DNA of 64,000 bases, taken from Streptomyces sp. DG2A-72 (GTDB lineage Bacteria > Actinomycetota > Actinomycetes > Streptomycetales > Streptomycetaceae). Positions 15,914 to 26,186 of the stretch are shown piece by piece. Positions within the stretch are counted from its first letter, which is position 1. Each line of letters opens with the position of its first letter. The notes under the pieces are model-generated. The model was not told the DNA's origin and searched no databases. It saw nothing but the letters and a program-made list of their open reading frames with translations. The DNA lies in contig NZ_JASTLC010000001.1 of the NCBI RefSeq assembly GCF_030499575.1, positions 8,394,001 through 8,458,000 on the forward strand, in the 5' to 3' direction. The position numbers and the translations under genes are program-made.

Positions 15914-17587
15914 TCAACTCATCCGCAACGCCAGGAAGAAATCGAGCTTGTCCTCCAGGCGTGACAGGTCACGGCTCGTCAATTGCTCGATTCTCCCGAC
16001 GCGGTAGCGCAGCGTGTTGACGTGCAGGTGAAGGCGGGTGGCGCAGCGTGTCCAGGAGCCGTCGCAGTCGAGGAAGGCCTCCAGGGTGGGGATCAGTTCG
16101 GCGCGGTGCCGGCGGTCGTAGTCCCGGAGGGGGTCCAGGAGCCGGGCCGTGAAGGCGCGCCGTACGTCGTCCGGGACGAAGGGCAGCAGCAGGACGTGCG
16201 AGGCCAGCTCCTGGTGGCCCGCCGCGCACACCCGGCCGGGCCGGGCCGCCGCCACCCGCCGTGCGTGCCGGGCCTCCTCCAGCGCCCCGCGCAGCCCCTC
16301 CGCCGAGTGCACGGCCGCGCTGACGCCGAGCGTGACACGCCCGTCCTCGTCCAGCCCGGCCGCCAGGGGATCCCGTACGGACTCCAGGAGCGCGTCGGCG
16401 TGGATCCCCGACTCGGAGCCGTCGTGCTCGGTCGACACCGCCGGGAGGGGGACGAGGGCGATCGCCTCGTCGCCGGTGTGGGCGACGGCGATACGGTCGG
16501 AGGGCTCCGGTCCCGTCGACAGCGGGTCGACGAGGATCTCCTCCAGCAGCGACTGGGCGACCGGCCCGCCCTCGATGTCCCCGCCGTCCCACTCCACCCG
16601 GGCCACGACCACCTGCCAGTGCGGTGCGGCGCCGAGCCCGGGCAGCAGCACCGGCGCGGCCACCCGCAGCCGGGCGGCGATCTCGGCGGGCGCGGCACCG
16701 GTCTGCACCAGCTCCAACACCTCCTGTGCGAGCCGTCTGCGCACCGTACGGGCGGCGTCCCGCCGGTCCCGCTCGACCGCGATCAGCTGGGTGACGCCCT
16801 GAAGCAGGTCGAGCCGTTCCTCGGGCCAGTCCCCGGCGTCCGCCGCGACGGCCAGCAGCCAGTCCGACAGCACCGTCTCCCGCACGTCCCGGGCGCCCTG
16901 CGGGGAGCGCCCGCTGCTACGGATCGGGAACAGCGCGTACGGCGCGGCGCCCACCGTCACCCGGTGCGGTCCCCGCCGTCCGGTGCGGGCAGCCGCCAAC
17001 TGCTCGGCTGCCAGCTGCGCACACATGTCGGCGGGCAGCTCGGGCCCGCCCACCTTCGGGCCAGCGATGAGCCGCCCGGTCGGCGACAGCACCCAGGCGC
17101 TCAGGTCGAGGTCGGAGCCGAGGAGGTCGAGGACCACGTCGGGCCCGCCGCCCGCGGGGCCCGAGGTCATCATCCGCCGGTGCCGGTCGACCACCGCCGC
17201 GAGGTCCCCGGCGCGCTCGCCCGAGACCTGCCGTACGACATGCTCGGTGATCGTCGCGAACGCCACCGACTCGTGCACCGCGAACAGCGGCAGCCGGTGC
17301 TTGGCGCAGGCGACCACCAGATCGTCCGGGATGTCCCCCAGCTCGGCCTCACCGGCGGCGAGCGCGGCCACGCCGGCCGCCACCAGGATCCGTACGAACG
17401 GCTCGGAGTCCTCGGCGTCCCGGCGCCAGGCCAGGCCCGTGAGCACCAGCTCCCCGCCCGAGAGGTAGCGGCTGGGGTCCCTGAGGTCGGTGGTCATCAC
17501 GCCCCGGACGGTGCGGTCCAGCTCGTCCTCGCCGCCGAGCAGCCTGAGGCCCAGCGCGTCGGTGTCCAGCAGTGCGCGCAGCCGCAT
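15914..17587 (-). CDS. PucR-family purine-catabolism transcriptional regulator
   Basis: 557 residues. An N-terminal PucR domain (RALLDTDALGLRLLGGEDEL ... VRGVMTTDLRDPSRYL), a central GGDEF-like region, and a C-terminal HTH_30 domain (TLEAFLDCDGSWTRCATRLH, then HVNTLRYRVGRIEQL) make the full architecture of the PucR/CdaR family. It lies divergent from the xanthine dehydrogenase operon and is the obvious candidate regulator, activator or repressor, of purine oxidation. Length and domain order are normal. Confidence 0.92.
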   Translation of the reverse strand: MRLRALLDTDALGLRLLGGEDELDRTVRGVMTTDLRDPSRYLSGGELVLTGLAWRRDAEDSEPFVRILVAAGVAALAAGEAELGDIPDDLVVACAKHRLPLFAVHESVAFATITEHVVRQVSGERAGDLAAVVDRHRRMMTSGPAGGGPDVVLDLLGSDLDLSAWVLSPTGRLIAGPKVGGPELPADMCAQLAAEQLAAARTGRRGPHRVTVGAAPYALFPIRSSGRSPQGARDVRETVLSDWLLAVAADAGDWPEERLDLLQGVTQLIAVERDRRDAARTVRRRLAQEVLELVQTGAAPAEIAARLRVAAPVLLPGLGAAPHWQVVVARVEWDGGDIEGGPVAQSLLEEILVDPLSTGPEPSDRIAVAHTGDEAIALVPLPAVSTEHDGSESGIHADALLESVRDPLAAGLDEDGRVTLGVSAAVHSAEGLRGALEEARHARRVAAARPGRVCAAGHQELASHVLLLPFVPDDVRRAFTARLLDPLRDYDRRHRAELIPTLEAFLDCDGSWTRCATRLHLHVNTLRYRVGRIEQLTSRDLSRLEDKLDFFLALRMS

Positions 17588-17964
17588 TCTCGTCGCCGCC
17601 GTTCTTTGTCTCGAAATCTACGATGAATCTTGATGGGTCATGGTGGCCGCGGCCAGATCGGCGGGCCGGTGAGCGCTGCTGTGCGCGGTGCTCGCCTGCT
17701 TCCGGAGGTGTCCCAGGTCACAAGGGCTGTGACTGACGTTTCCACGGAAAAACGAGGAGGTTACCTGTGACCTCCATTCATACGAATCTACAAGATGACC
17801 TCGCTGGCCAGCCAACTCCTTCATGGTTTCCGTGACTGACCGATGAGACGCACCGCGCTGTGTACTGACTTCGATCCGCGTTAACAGAACATGAACGAGC
17901 CAGTCTCACCGCACCCGATCTGGCTTGATCAGTACGACCCACGAGACGAAGAAGAGAGCCGGTC
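17588..17964. promoter_or_regulatory. Divergent control region between pucR-like gene and xdh operon
   Basis: This 377-nt region is less GC-rich than its neighbours. It contains an inverted repeat GGAGGT-TACCTGTG-ACCTCC (17756-17775), which embeds the smaller palindrome AGGTTACCT. It also has AT-rich stretches near 17775-17800 and 17885-17935 suited to promoters. The inverted repeat is a candidate PucR operator; this is inference from position. Confidence 0.45.
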
Positions 17965-18854
17965 ATGGACTTCCTTCGCCCCGCCAGCTGGGAGGAGGCG
18001 CTCGCCGCGAAGGCCGAGCACCCCACCGCTGTGCCGATTGCGGGTGGCACCGATGTGATGGTCGAGATCAACTTCGACCACCGCCGGCCCGAGTACCTGC
18101 TCGACCTGAACCGCATCGGCGACCTCTGCGAGTGGGAGGCCGGCGAGGACACCGTGCGGCTCGGTGCCTCCGTCCCGTACACCAAGATCATGGAGCATCT
18201 GCGTCCCGAGCTGCCGGGCCTGGCCCTCGCCTCGCACACGGTCGCCTCCCCGCAGATCCGCAACCGGGGCGGCGTCGGCGGCAACCTCGGCACCGCCTCC
18301 CCGGCCGGCGACGCCCACCCCGCCCTCCTCGCGGCCGGCGCCGAGGTCGAGGTCGAGTCGGTGCGCGGCTCCCGTCTCATCCCGATCGACGAGTTCTACA
18401 CCGGCGTGAAGCGCAACGCGCTCGCCGCCGACGAGCTGATCAGGGCCGTACACATCAAGAAGGCCGATGGGCCGCAGCAGTACTCCAAGGTCGGCACCCG
18501 CAACGCCATGGTCATCGCGGTCTGCGCCTTCGGCCTGGCGCTGCACCCGCGGACCCGCACCGTCCGCACCGGCATCGGCTCGGCCGCCCCCACCCCGGTC
18601 CGCGCGAAGGCGGCGGAGGAGTTCCTGAACGCGGCGCTCGAAGAGGGCGGCTTCTGGGACAACGGCAAGATCATCACCCCGTCGGTCGCCAAGCAGTTCG
18701 CGGAGCTGTGCTCAGGCGCCTGCAACCCGATCGACGACGTCCGGGGCACCGCGAGCTACCGCCGGCACGCGGTCGGCGTCATGGCCCGCCGCACGCTGAC
18801 CTGGACCTGGGAGTCGTACCGCGGCGCCCGCCGCATCACCGAGGGAGCTGCGTA

Positions 18855-18855
<1 letters not shown>
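17965..18855 (+). CDS. Xanthine dehydrogenase FAD-binding subunit
   Basis: 296 residues of the CO dehydrogenase flavoprotein/XDH FAD-subunit family. The FAD-binding loops AGGTDVMVEINF (~28) and NRGGVGGNLGTASPAGD (~107) are typical. It passes electrons from the Fe-S subunit to NAD+ or another acceptor. It is the first gene of the xdh operon; its stop overlaps the start of the next gene (TAATG). The ATG has a GAGAG-type ribosome-binding site. Confidence 0.93.
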
Positions 18856-19424
<569 letters not shown>

Positions 19425-19428
19425 CACC

Positions 19429-21825
19429 ATGCCCACCAACGGCGCTCCCATCGGCGCTCCCACCAAGGTCACCCAGGGCTCCCACACCAAGGGCGGCATC
19501 GGCGAGTCCACCCTCCGCCCGGACGGCACCCTCAAGGTCACCGGTGAGTTCGCGTACTCGTCCGACATGTGGCACGAGGACATGCTCTGGGGCCAGATCC
19601 TGCGCTCCACCGTCGCGCACGCCGAGATCGTGTCCATCGACACGAGCGAGGCCTTCGCGACGCCGGGCGTGTACGCCGTCATGACGTACGACGACCTGCC
19701 GACCGACGTGAAGAACTACGGCCTGGAGATCCAGGACACGCCCGTCCTGGCCCACGGCAAGGTCCGCCACCACGGTGAGCCGGTCGCGATCGTCGCCGCC
19801 GACCACCCGGAGACCGCGCGCCGCGCCGCCGCCAAGATCAAGGTGGAGTACCGGGAGCTGCCGGTCATCACGGACGAGGCCTCCGCGACCGCGCCGGACG
19901 CGATCCTCGTCCACGAGGGCCGCGACGACCACCACATCGGCCATGTCCCGCACCCGAACATCGTGCACCGCCAGCCGATCGTACGAGGGGACGTCTCCGC
20001 GGCTCGTGAGCGTGCCGATGTCATCGTCGAGGGCGAGTACACCTTCGGCATGCAGGACCAGGCCTTCCTCGGCCCCGAGTCGGGCCTCGCGGTCCCGGAC
20101 GAGGACGGCGGCGTCCACCTCTACATCGCCACCCAGTGGCTGCACAGCGACCTTCGGCAGATCGCCCCCGTCCTCGGCCTGCCCGAGAGCAAGGTCCGTA
20201 TGACGCTGTCCGGCGTCGGCGGCGCGTTCGGCGGCCGTGAGGACCTGTCGATGCAGATCCACGCCTGTCTGCTCGCCCTGCGCACGGGCAAGCCGGTCAA
20301 GATCGTCTACAACCGCTTCGAGTCCTTCTTCGGACACGTCCACCGCCACCCCGCGAAGCTCCACTACGAGCACGGCGCCACCAAGGACGGCAGGCTCACC
20401 CACCTGAAGTGCCGGATCGCCCTGGACGGCGGCGCTTACGCATCGGCCTCCCCGGCGGTCGTCGGCAACGCCGCGTCGCTGAGCGTCGGCCCGTACGTCG
20501 TCGACGACGTCGACATCGAGGCGATCGCCCTCTACAGCAACAACCCGCCCTGCGGCGCCATGCGCGGCTTCGGCGCGGTCCAGGCGTGCTTCGCCTACGA
20601 GGCGCAGATGGACAAGCTGGCCGCGAAGCTCGGCATGGACCCGGTGGAGTTCCGCAGGCTCAACGCCATGGAGCAGGGCACGATCATGCCGACCGGCCAG
20701 CCGGTCGACTCCCCGGCCCCGGTCGCCGAACTCCTGCGCCGCGTCAAGGCGATGCCGATGCCGCCGGAGCGCCAGTGGGAGAGCAGCGAGGGCGCGGACG
20801 TACGGCAGCTGCCCGGCGGTCTGTCCAACACCACGCACGGTGAAGGCGTCGTACGCGGAGTCGGCTACGCCGTCGGCATCAAGAACGTCGGCTTCTCCGA
20901 AGGCTTCGACGACTACTCGACCGCTCGCGTGCGGATGGAGGTCGTCGGTGGGGAGCCGGTGGCCACCGTGCACACCGCGATGGCGGAGGTCGGCCAGGGC
21001 GGCGTCACCGTCCATGCGCAGATCGCCCGCACCGAGCTGGGCGTCGCTCAGGTGACCATCCGTCCGGCGGACACGCAGGTGGGCTCGGCGGGTTCGACGT
21101 CGGCCTCGCGCCAGACATATGTCACGGGCGGCGCGGTGAAGAACGCGTGCGAGCTGGTCCGGGAGAAAGTGCTGGAGATCGGCCGCCGCAAGTTCGGTAC
21201 GTACCATCCGGCTTGGGCGACTGCCGAGCTGCTCCTGGAGGGCGGCAAGGTCGTCACCGACGGCGGCGAGGTACTGGCCGACCTGGTGGACGTCCTCGAA
21301 GGCGAGACCGTCGAGGTCGAGCAGGAGTGGCGGCACCGGCCCACCGAGGCCTTCGACCTGCGCACCGGCCAGGGCAACGGCCACGTCCAGTACAGCTTCG
21401 CCGCGCACCGCGCCGTCGTCGAGGTCGACACCGAGCTGGGCCTGGTCAAGGTCATCGAGCTGGCCTGCGCCCAGGACGTCGGCAAGGCCCTCAACCCGCT
21501 GTCCGTCATCGGCCAGATCCAGGGCGGCACGGTACAGGGCCTGGGCGTCGCGGTGATGGAAGAGATCATCGTCGACCCCAAGACGGCCAAGGTCAGGAAC
21601 CCCTCCTTCACGGACTACCTGATCCCCACCATCCTCGACACCCCGACCATCCCGGTCGACGTCCTCGAACTCGCCGACAACCACGCCCCATACGGCCTCC
21701 GCGGCGTCGGCGAAGCCCCAACACTGTCCTCAACTCCAGCCGTCCTCGCGGCAATCCGCAGCGCGACGGGCCTGGAGCTGAACAGGACGCCGGTACGTCC
21801 CGAGCATCTGACGGGAACTGCCTGA
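19429..21825 (+). CDS. Xanthine dehydrogenase molybdopterin-binding subunit
   Basis: 798 residues, the full length for the molybdenum-binding large subunit. The substrate/cofactor motifs GVGGAFGGRED (~262), GAMRGFGAVQ (~374) and the C-terminal catalytic-Glu loop LRGVGEAPT are present. It hydroxylates hypoxanthine to xanthine and xanthine to urate, using water as the oxygen source. The ATG follows the Fe-S subunit stop by a few nucleotides. Together with the preceding two subunits and xdhC downstream it forms a complete purine hydroxylase set. Confidence 0.94.
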   Translation: MPTNGAPIGAPTKVTQGSHTKGGIGESTLRPDGTLKVTGEFAYSSDMWHEDMLWGQILRSTVAHAEIVSIDTSEAFATPGVYAVMTYDDLPTDVKNYGLEIQDTPVLAHGKVRHHGEPVAIVAADHPETARRAAAKIKVEYRELPVITDEASATAPDAILVHEGRDDHHIGHVPHPNIVHRQPIVRGDVSAARERADVIVEGEYTFGMQDQAFLGPESGLAVPDEDGGVHLYIATQWLHSDLRQIAPVLGLPESKVRMTLSGVGGAFGGREDLSMQIHACLLALRTGKPVKIVYNRFESFFGHVHRHPAKLHYEHGATKDGRLTHLKCRIALDGGAYASASPAVVGNAASLSVGPYVVDDVDIEAIALYSNNPPCGAMRGFGAVQACFAYEAQMDKLAAKLGMDPVEFRRLNAMEQGTIMPTGQPVDSPAPVAELLRRVKAMPMPPERQWESSEGADVRQLPGGLSNTTHGEGVVRGVGYAVGIKNVGFSEGFDDYSTARVRMEVVGGEPVATVHTAMAEVGQGGVTVHAQIARTELGVAQVTIRPADTQVGSAGSTSASRQTYVTGGAVKNACELVREKVLEIGRRKFGTYHPAWATAELLLEGGKVVTDGGEVLADLVDVLEGETVEVEQEWRHRPTEAFDLRTGQGNGHVQYSFAAHRAVVEVDTELGLVKVIELACAQDVGKALNPLSVIGQIQGGTVQGLGVAVMEEIIVDPKTAKVRNPSFTDYLIPTILDTPTIPVDVLELADNHAPYGLRGVGEAPTLSSTPAVLAAIRSATGLELNRTPVRPEHLTGTA

Positions 21826-21831
21826 TGTCCG

Positions 21832-21930
21832 CCGCCGCTGCGGGCAGTCGTGCCTCCCCCAGTGCCTTAAGGGCCTGGGGGGACCCCCAGGCGGCACGGG
21901 TGGGCGCAGCGGCACCCCGACGCCGGGCAA
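21832..21930. repeat. Interspersed repeat-like GC-rich element, copy A
   Basis: The stretch gctgcgggcagtcgtgcc, followed by ggcggcacgggtgggcgca and gcggcacccc, recurs in the same order at about 31755-31805. It contains the hairpin gcctgggggg/acccccaggc. It belongs to the widespread intergenic repeats of Streptomyces and may end the xdh transcript or separate it from the permease gene. Confidence 0.6.
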
Positions 21931-22104
21931 CAGCCAAACCCACGGCAACCCGGCGCCGGTTCAAGTCCAGTACCACGCACACGCATCGTTCGATCTCGGG
22001 CCGTCCCCCGGGTCGTGCGGCCGAAGCACCTTCCCAAATCCCGTAGCCGCCGCCCCGGCGGTTCCCCAAACGGGTGTCCCTATGAACCTTGGGAGTAGGC
22101 CCAC

Positions 22105-23562
22105 ATGACCCAGCAGTCACTTGAGCCGAGGACCACAGCCGAAGACGCGGGCGAAGGCACCCGCGTCCCGGCCGGCAGGTCCTGGCTCGACCGGTACTTC
22201 CACATATCCAAGCGAGGATCCACCGTCGCGCGCGAAGTCCGCGGCGGCGTCACCACCTTCATGGCGATGGCGTACATCCTCCTGCTCAACCCCCTGATCC
22301 TGTCCGGCAAGGACGCGGCAGGGGACACGCTCGCCCAGAAGGCCCTCATCACCGCGACCGCGTTCGCCGCGGCCTTCACCACGCTGCTGATGGGCTTCTT
22401 CGGCAAGGTGCCGCTCGCCCTCGCCGCCGGCCTCTCCGTCTCCGGCGTCCTCGCCTCCCAGGTCGCCCCGCAGATGACGTGGCCGCAGGCCATGGGCATG
22501 TGCGTGATGTACGGCGTGATCATCATGCTGCTGGTCGTCACCGGCCTCCGCGAGATGATCATGAACGCGATCCCGCTGGCGCTGAAGCACGCGATCACCA
22601 TGGGCATCGGCCTGTTCGTCGCCCTGATCGGCTTCGTCAAGGCCGGTTTCGTGCACCAGGGCGAGGGGACCCCGGTCACCCTCGGCCCCGCCGGCGAACT
22701 GGCGGGCTGGCCCGTCCTGCTCTTCGCCGTAACCCTCCTCGCCATCTTCATGCTCCAGGCGCGCGGCGTCCCCGGCGCGATCCTGATCGGCATCATCGGC
22801 GGCACCGTACTCGCCGTCGTCCTCAACGCACTTGACGTCATCAACCCGAAGCAGTGGGCGAGCGGCGCACCCGAACTGCACGGCAGCGCGGTCTCCATGC
22901 CCGACTTCTCGATCTTCGGCAATGTCGAGTTCGGCGGGTGGGGGCAGGTCGGCGCGATGACGGTCGGCATGATCGTGTTCACGCTCGTGCTCGCCGGGTT
23001 CTTCGATGCGATGGCGACGATCATCGGCGTCGGCACCGAGGCCAAGCTGGCCGACGACAAGGGCCGGATGCCGGGCCTGTCCAAGGCGCTGTTCATCGAC
23101 GGCGCGGGCGGCGCGATCGGCGGTGTGTCCGGCGCCTCGGGCCAGACCGTGTTCGTGGAGTCGGCGACGGGCGTCGGCGAGGGAGCCCGTACGGGCCTGT
23201 CCTCGGTCGTCACCGGCCTGTTCTTCGCGGCCTGCCTCTTCTTCACCCCGCTCACGGCGATCGTGCCGGGCGAGGTGGCGGCGGCGGCCCTGGTGGTGAT
23301 CGGCGCCATGATGATGATGAACGCGCGGCATGTGGACTGGGCGGACCGGGCCACCGCGATCCCGGTGTTCCTGACCGTCGTCATCATGCCGTTCACGTAC
23401 TCGATCACGGCCGGTGTCGCCGCCGGCGTCATCTCGTACGTCGCCATCAAGATCGCTCAGGGCAAGGCGCGGGAGATCGGGGCATTCATGTGGGCCCTCA
23501 CAGGCATCTTCCTGGTCTTCTTCGCCCTCAATCCCATAGAGAGCTGGATGGGCGTGCACTAG
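22105..23562 (+). CDS. AzgA/NCS2-type purine permease
   Basis: 485 residues with 12-14 hydrophobic helices. The signature VSGASGQTVFVESATGVGEG and the early REVRGGVTTFMAMAYILLLN are those of the AzgA-like (hypoxanthine/guanine/adenine) branch of nucleobase transporters. Its place between xanthine dehydrogenase and xdhC supports import of the dehydrogenase substrates by proton symport. No ribosome-binding site stands out beyond a GGGAG ~15 nt upstream. Confidence 0.92.
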   Translation: MTQQSLEPRTTAEDAGEGTRVPAGRSWLDRYFHISKRGSTVAREVRGGVTTFMAMAYILLLNPLILSGKDAAGDTLAQKALITATAFAAAFTTLLMGFFGKVPLALAAGLSVSGVLASQVAPQMTWPQAMGMCVMYGVIIMLLVVTGLREMIMNAIPLALKHAITMGIGLFVALIGFVKAGFVHQGEGTPVTLGPAGELAGWPVLLFAVTLLAIFMLQARGVPGAILIGIIGGTVLAVVLNALDVINPKQWASGAPELHGSAVSMPDFSIFGNVEFGGWGQVGAMTVGMIVFTLVLAGFFDAMATIIGVGTEAKLADDKGRMPGLSKALFIDGAGGAIGGVSGASGQTVFVESATGVGEGARTGLSSVVTGLFFAACLFFTPLTAIVPGEVAAAALVVIGAMMMMNARHVDWADRATAIPVFLTVVIMPFTYSITAGVAAGVISYVAIKIAQGKAREIGAFMWALTGIFLVFFALNPIESWMGVH

Positions 23563-23625
23563 GCACGCCGCCGGTACGCCCGTGGTGCACGCCCCTCCGC
23601 ACAACCGCTGTAAGGAGACCGAGAG

Positions 23626-24783
23626 ATGCTGGACATCGCCGAAGAACTGCACCGGTGGGTCGAGCAGGGACGCGACTTCGCCGTGGCCACCGTGGTGGCC
23701 GTCGGCGGCAGCGCGCCCCGCCGGCCCGGCGCCGCCCTCGCGGTGGACGCCGACGGCACGGCGATCGGCTCGGTCTCCGGCGGCTGTGTGGAGGGCGCGG
23801 TGTACGAGCTGTGCGGGCAGGCGCTCCAGGACGGGGAGTCGGTCCTGGAACGCTTCGGCTACAGCGACGAGGACGCCTTCGCCGTCGGCCTGACCTGCGG
23901 CGGCCTCATCGACGTCCTCGTCACCCCGGTCCGGGCGGGCGACCCCGTCCGCCCGGTGCTCGCGTCCGCGCTCACCGCCGCCGCGCGCGGGGAGGCGGCG
24001 GCGGTGGCCCGGATCAGCTCCGGCGCGCCGGAGCTGATGGGCCGGGCCCTGCTGATCCACCCCGAGGGCCCGTACGACGGCGGCTTCGGCGCCCACCCCG
24101 AGCTGGACCGCACGGTCGCCGAGGAGGCCCGCGCCTTCCTGGACGCGGGCCGTACCGGCACCCTGGAGATCGGCGAGCAGGGTTCGCGCTGCGGGGCCCC
24201 GCTCACGGTCCTGGTGGAGTCCTCGGTCCCGCCGCCCAGGATGATCGTCTTCGGCGCGATCGACTTCGCGTCGGCGCTGGTCCGCATCGGCAAGTTCCTG
24301 GGCTACCACGTGACGGTGTGCGATGCCCGCCCCGTCTTCGCCACGAGGACCCGCTTCCCCGAGGCCGACGAGATCGTCGTCGAGTGGCCGCACCAGTACC
24401 TGGAGGGCACGCAGGTCGACGGCCGTACGGTCCTGTGCGTCCTGACCCACGACGCCAAGTTCGACGTACCCCTGTTGAAACTCGCGCTCCGGCTCCCGGT
24501 CGCCTACGTCGGCGCGATGGGCTCCCGCCGCACCCACCTCGACCGCAACGAACGCCTCCGCGAAGTCGGCGTGACCGAACTGGAGTTGGCGCGGCTTCGC
24601 TCCCCGATCGGCCTCGACCTCGGCGCCCGTACCCCCGAGGAGACGGCCCTGTCGATCGCCTCCGAGATCGTCGCCAGCCGACGCGGCGGCAGCGGCGTCT
24701 CCCTCACCGGCGCCCACACGCCGATCCACCACGACGTGACGTCGGCGTCGGAGCCGACGGGGCGGATCGGGTCGGTAGCCTGA
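23626..24783 (+). CDS. XdhC-family molybdenum cofactor insertion/maturation protein
   Basis: 385 residues with an N-terminal XdhC_CoxI domain (VVAVGGSAPRRPGAALAV; GSVSGGCVEGAVYE; GLTCGGLIDVLV) and a C-terminal Rossmann domain (YHVTVCDARPVFATRTRFPE; YVGAMGSRRTH). XdhC proteins bind and sulfurate the molybdenum cofactor and load it into xanthine dehydrogenase. The ATG has AAGGAG well placed upstream. It belongs to the same purine operon, 63 nt after the permease. Confidence 0.93.
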   Translation: MLDIAEELHRWVEQGRDFAVATVVAVGGSAPRRPGAALAVDADGTAIGSVSGGCVEGAVYELCGQALQDGESVLERFGYSDEDAFAVGLTCGGLIDVLVTPVRAGDPVRPVLASALTAAARGEAAAVARISSGAPELMGRALLIHPEGPYDGGFGAHPELDRTVAEEARAFLDAGRTGTLEIGEQGSRCGAPLTVLVESSVPPPRMIVFGAIDFASALVRIGKFLGYHVTVCDARPVFATRTRFPEADEIVVEWPHQYLEGTQVDGRTVLCVLTHDAKFDVPLLKLALRLPVAYVGAMGSRRTHLDRNERLREVGVTELELARLRSPIGLDLGARTPEETALSIASEIVASRRGGSGVSLTGAHTPIHHDVTSASEPTGRIGSVA

Positions 24784-24787
24784 ACGC

Positions 24788-25600
24788 ATGCCCGTCATCG
24801 ACGCATGGATGCAGCACCCGACACTCCGGCACTCCCACCACGAGATGTTCGAGTCCCTGCGCCGCTGGACGGGGATGGAGCGGCTGGAGGAACCACTGCC
24901 GGTCAAGGCGACGGTGGCCGCGATGGCCGCCGCCGATGTCGAGACCGGCCTGTCCGCGGCCTGGTACGGCCCTCAGGGACCGCTGATCAGCAACGACGAG
25001 GTGGCCGAGTTCGTCGCCCAGTCGGACGGCAGACTGCGCGGCGTGGCCGGAGCCGACCTCACCCGCCCGGTCCCGGCGGTACGGGAACTGCGCCGAGCCG
25101 TGACGGAACTCGGCTTCGTCGCCCTGCGGATCGTCCCCTGGCTCTGGCAACTCCCGCCCAGCGACCGGCTGTACTACCCCCTCTACGCCGCCTGCGTCGA
25201 CCTCGGCGTCCCCTTCTGCACCCAGGTCGGCCACACCGGCCCACTCCGTCCCTCCGAGACGGGCCGTCCCATTCCGTACGTCGACCAGGTCGCCCTGGAC
25301 TTCCCCGAACTGACCATCGTGTGCGGGCACATCGGCTACCCCTGGACCACGGAAATGATCGCGGTCGCCGACAAACACGCCAACGTCTACATCGACACCA
25401 GCGCCTACACCGCCCACCGCTACCCGCCCGAACTGGTCGCCTACCTGCGCGGACGCGGGCGCGGCAAGGTCCTGTTCGGCTCCAACTACCCGATGATCAC
25501 GCCGAGTCGGGCACTGGAACACCTCCCAGAACTGGGCTTGGACGACGAGACCACGGAACTGTTCCTGTCCGGCAACGCGCGACGCGTCTTCAGGCTCTGA
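24788..25600 (+). CDS. Amidohydrolase-2 family protein with degenerate metal ligands
   Basis: 270 residues of the ACMSD-like TIM-barrel amidohydrolase family. Recognisable parts are the N-terminal PVIDAWMQHP, the histidines of QVGHTG and CGHIGYPW, and the C-terminal FGSNYPMITP. The usual HxH pair after strand 1 reads MQH, and the late Asp (GSDYP) is Asn, so the canonical metal site is altered. It follows xdhC by 4 nt and probably belongs to the purine operon. The reaction is unknown; weak or different catalysis is possible. Confidence 0.8.
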   Translation: MPVIDAWMQHPTLRHSHHEMFESLRRWTGMERLEEPLPVKATVAAMAAADVETGLSAAWYGPQGPLISNDEVAEFVAQSDGRLRGVAGADLTRPVPAVRELRRAVTELGFVALRIVPWLWQLPPSDRLYYPLYAACVDLGVPFCTQVGHTGPLRPSETGRPIPYVDQVALDFPELTIVCGHIGYPWTTEMIAVADKHANVYIDTSAYTAHRYPPELVAYLRGRGRGKVLFGSNYPMITPSRALEHLPELGLDDETTELFLSGNARRVFRL

Positions 25601-25612
25601 GCGCCGACCCCG

Positions 25613-26053
25613 TCACTGCCACCTGAGCAACCGATTCACCGCCCGCCCGAACACATACCGCGCCGCCCGATCCACCACCGGATCGAAGACCCCGGGCAGC
25701 GGCCGCACCCCCAGTTCCTCGCGCCAGACGACGCGCGCCCGGCCACCTGGCCCCGGTCGCAGTTCGAGCTCCGCCCAGCCGGTGATCACGCGGCCCCGCT
25801 TCTCCAGGCGGCACAGGCCAGGGGTTTCGTCGCCCGGTGGGTGCCACACGGTGACCTCCATACGGTCGTCGAAGGCGAGGGGGCCGAGGCCGGTGCGGGC
25901 GACGAACACCGTGCCCTCCCCGGTGGGGGGCGGTGTGAGGACGGTGACGCGGGTCAGCGGTACGACCTCGCCGTGGCGGGGCCACTCGGTGAGGCGGCGC
26001 CAGGCCTCGGGGAGGGGGAGGGGGACCGTGCGTTCGAGGAGGAAGTTGACCAC
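25613..26053 (-). CDS. SRPBCC (START-like) family protein
   Basis: 146 residues. NFLLERTVPLPLPEAWRRLT ... WPRHGEVVPLTRVTV begins the helix-grip fold, and the end ARYVFGRAVNRLLRW is the long C-terminal helix of SRPBCC polyketide-cyclase/lipid-transfer-like proteins. The GTG start at VVNFLLE was chosen because the 22 upstream residues read as non-coding. It is convergent with the amidohydrolase-like gene. The ligand is unknown. Confidence 0.82.
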   Translation of the reverse strand: MVNFLLERTVPLPLPEAWRRLTEWPRHGEVVPLTRVTVLTPPPTGEGTVFVARTGLGPLAFDDRMEVTVWHPPGDETPGLCRLEKRGRVITGWAELELRPGPGGRARVVWREELGVRPLPGVFDPVVDRAARYVFGRAVNRLLRWQ

Positions 26054-26186
26054 GCAATGATCGTAGGGAAGCTGGTCGTGAATTCCCGTCCCAACTTCCC
26101 GCACGGACCGGTGAAGCACGGCGGCGGGCCTCTAGCATGCCGCCATAGGCGGGCAATCCGCCCGCCCTCAGGGGGAGTTGTTCGTC

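Noticed and set aside
22117..24906. 929-codon minus-strand frame opposite permease and xdhC
   Set aside because: Low-complexity Asp/Gly/His/Arg composition, no motif, and complete overlap with two strong genes.
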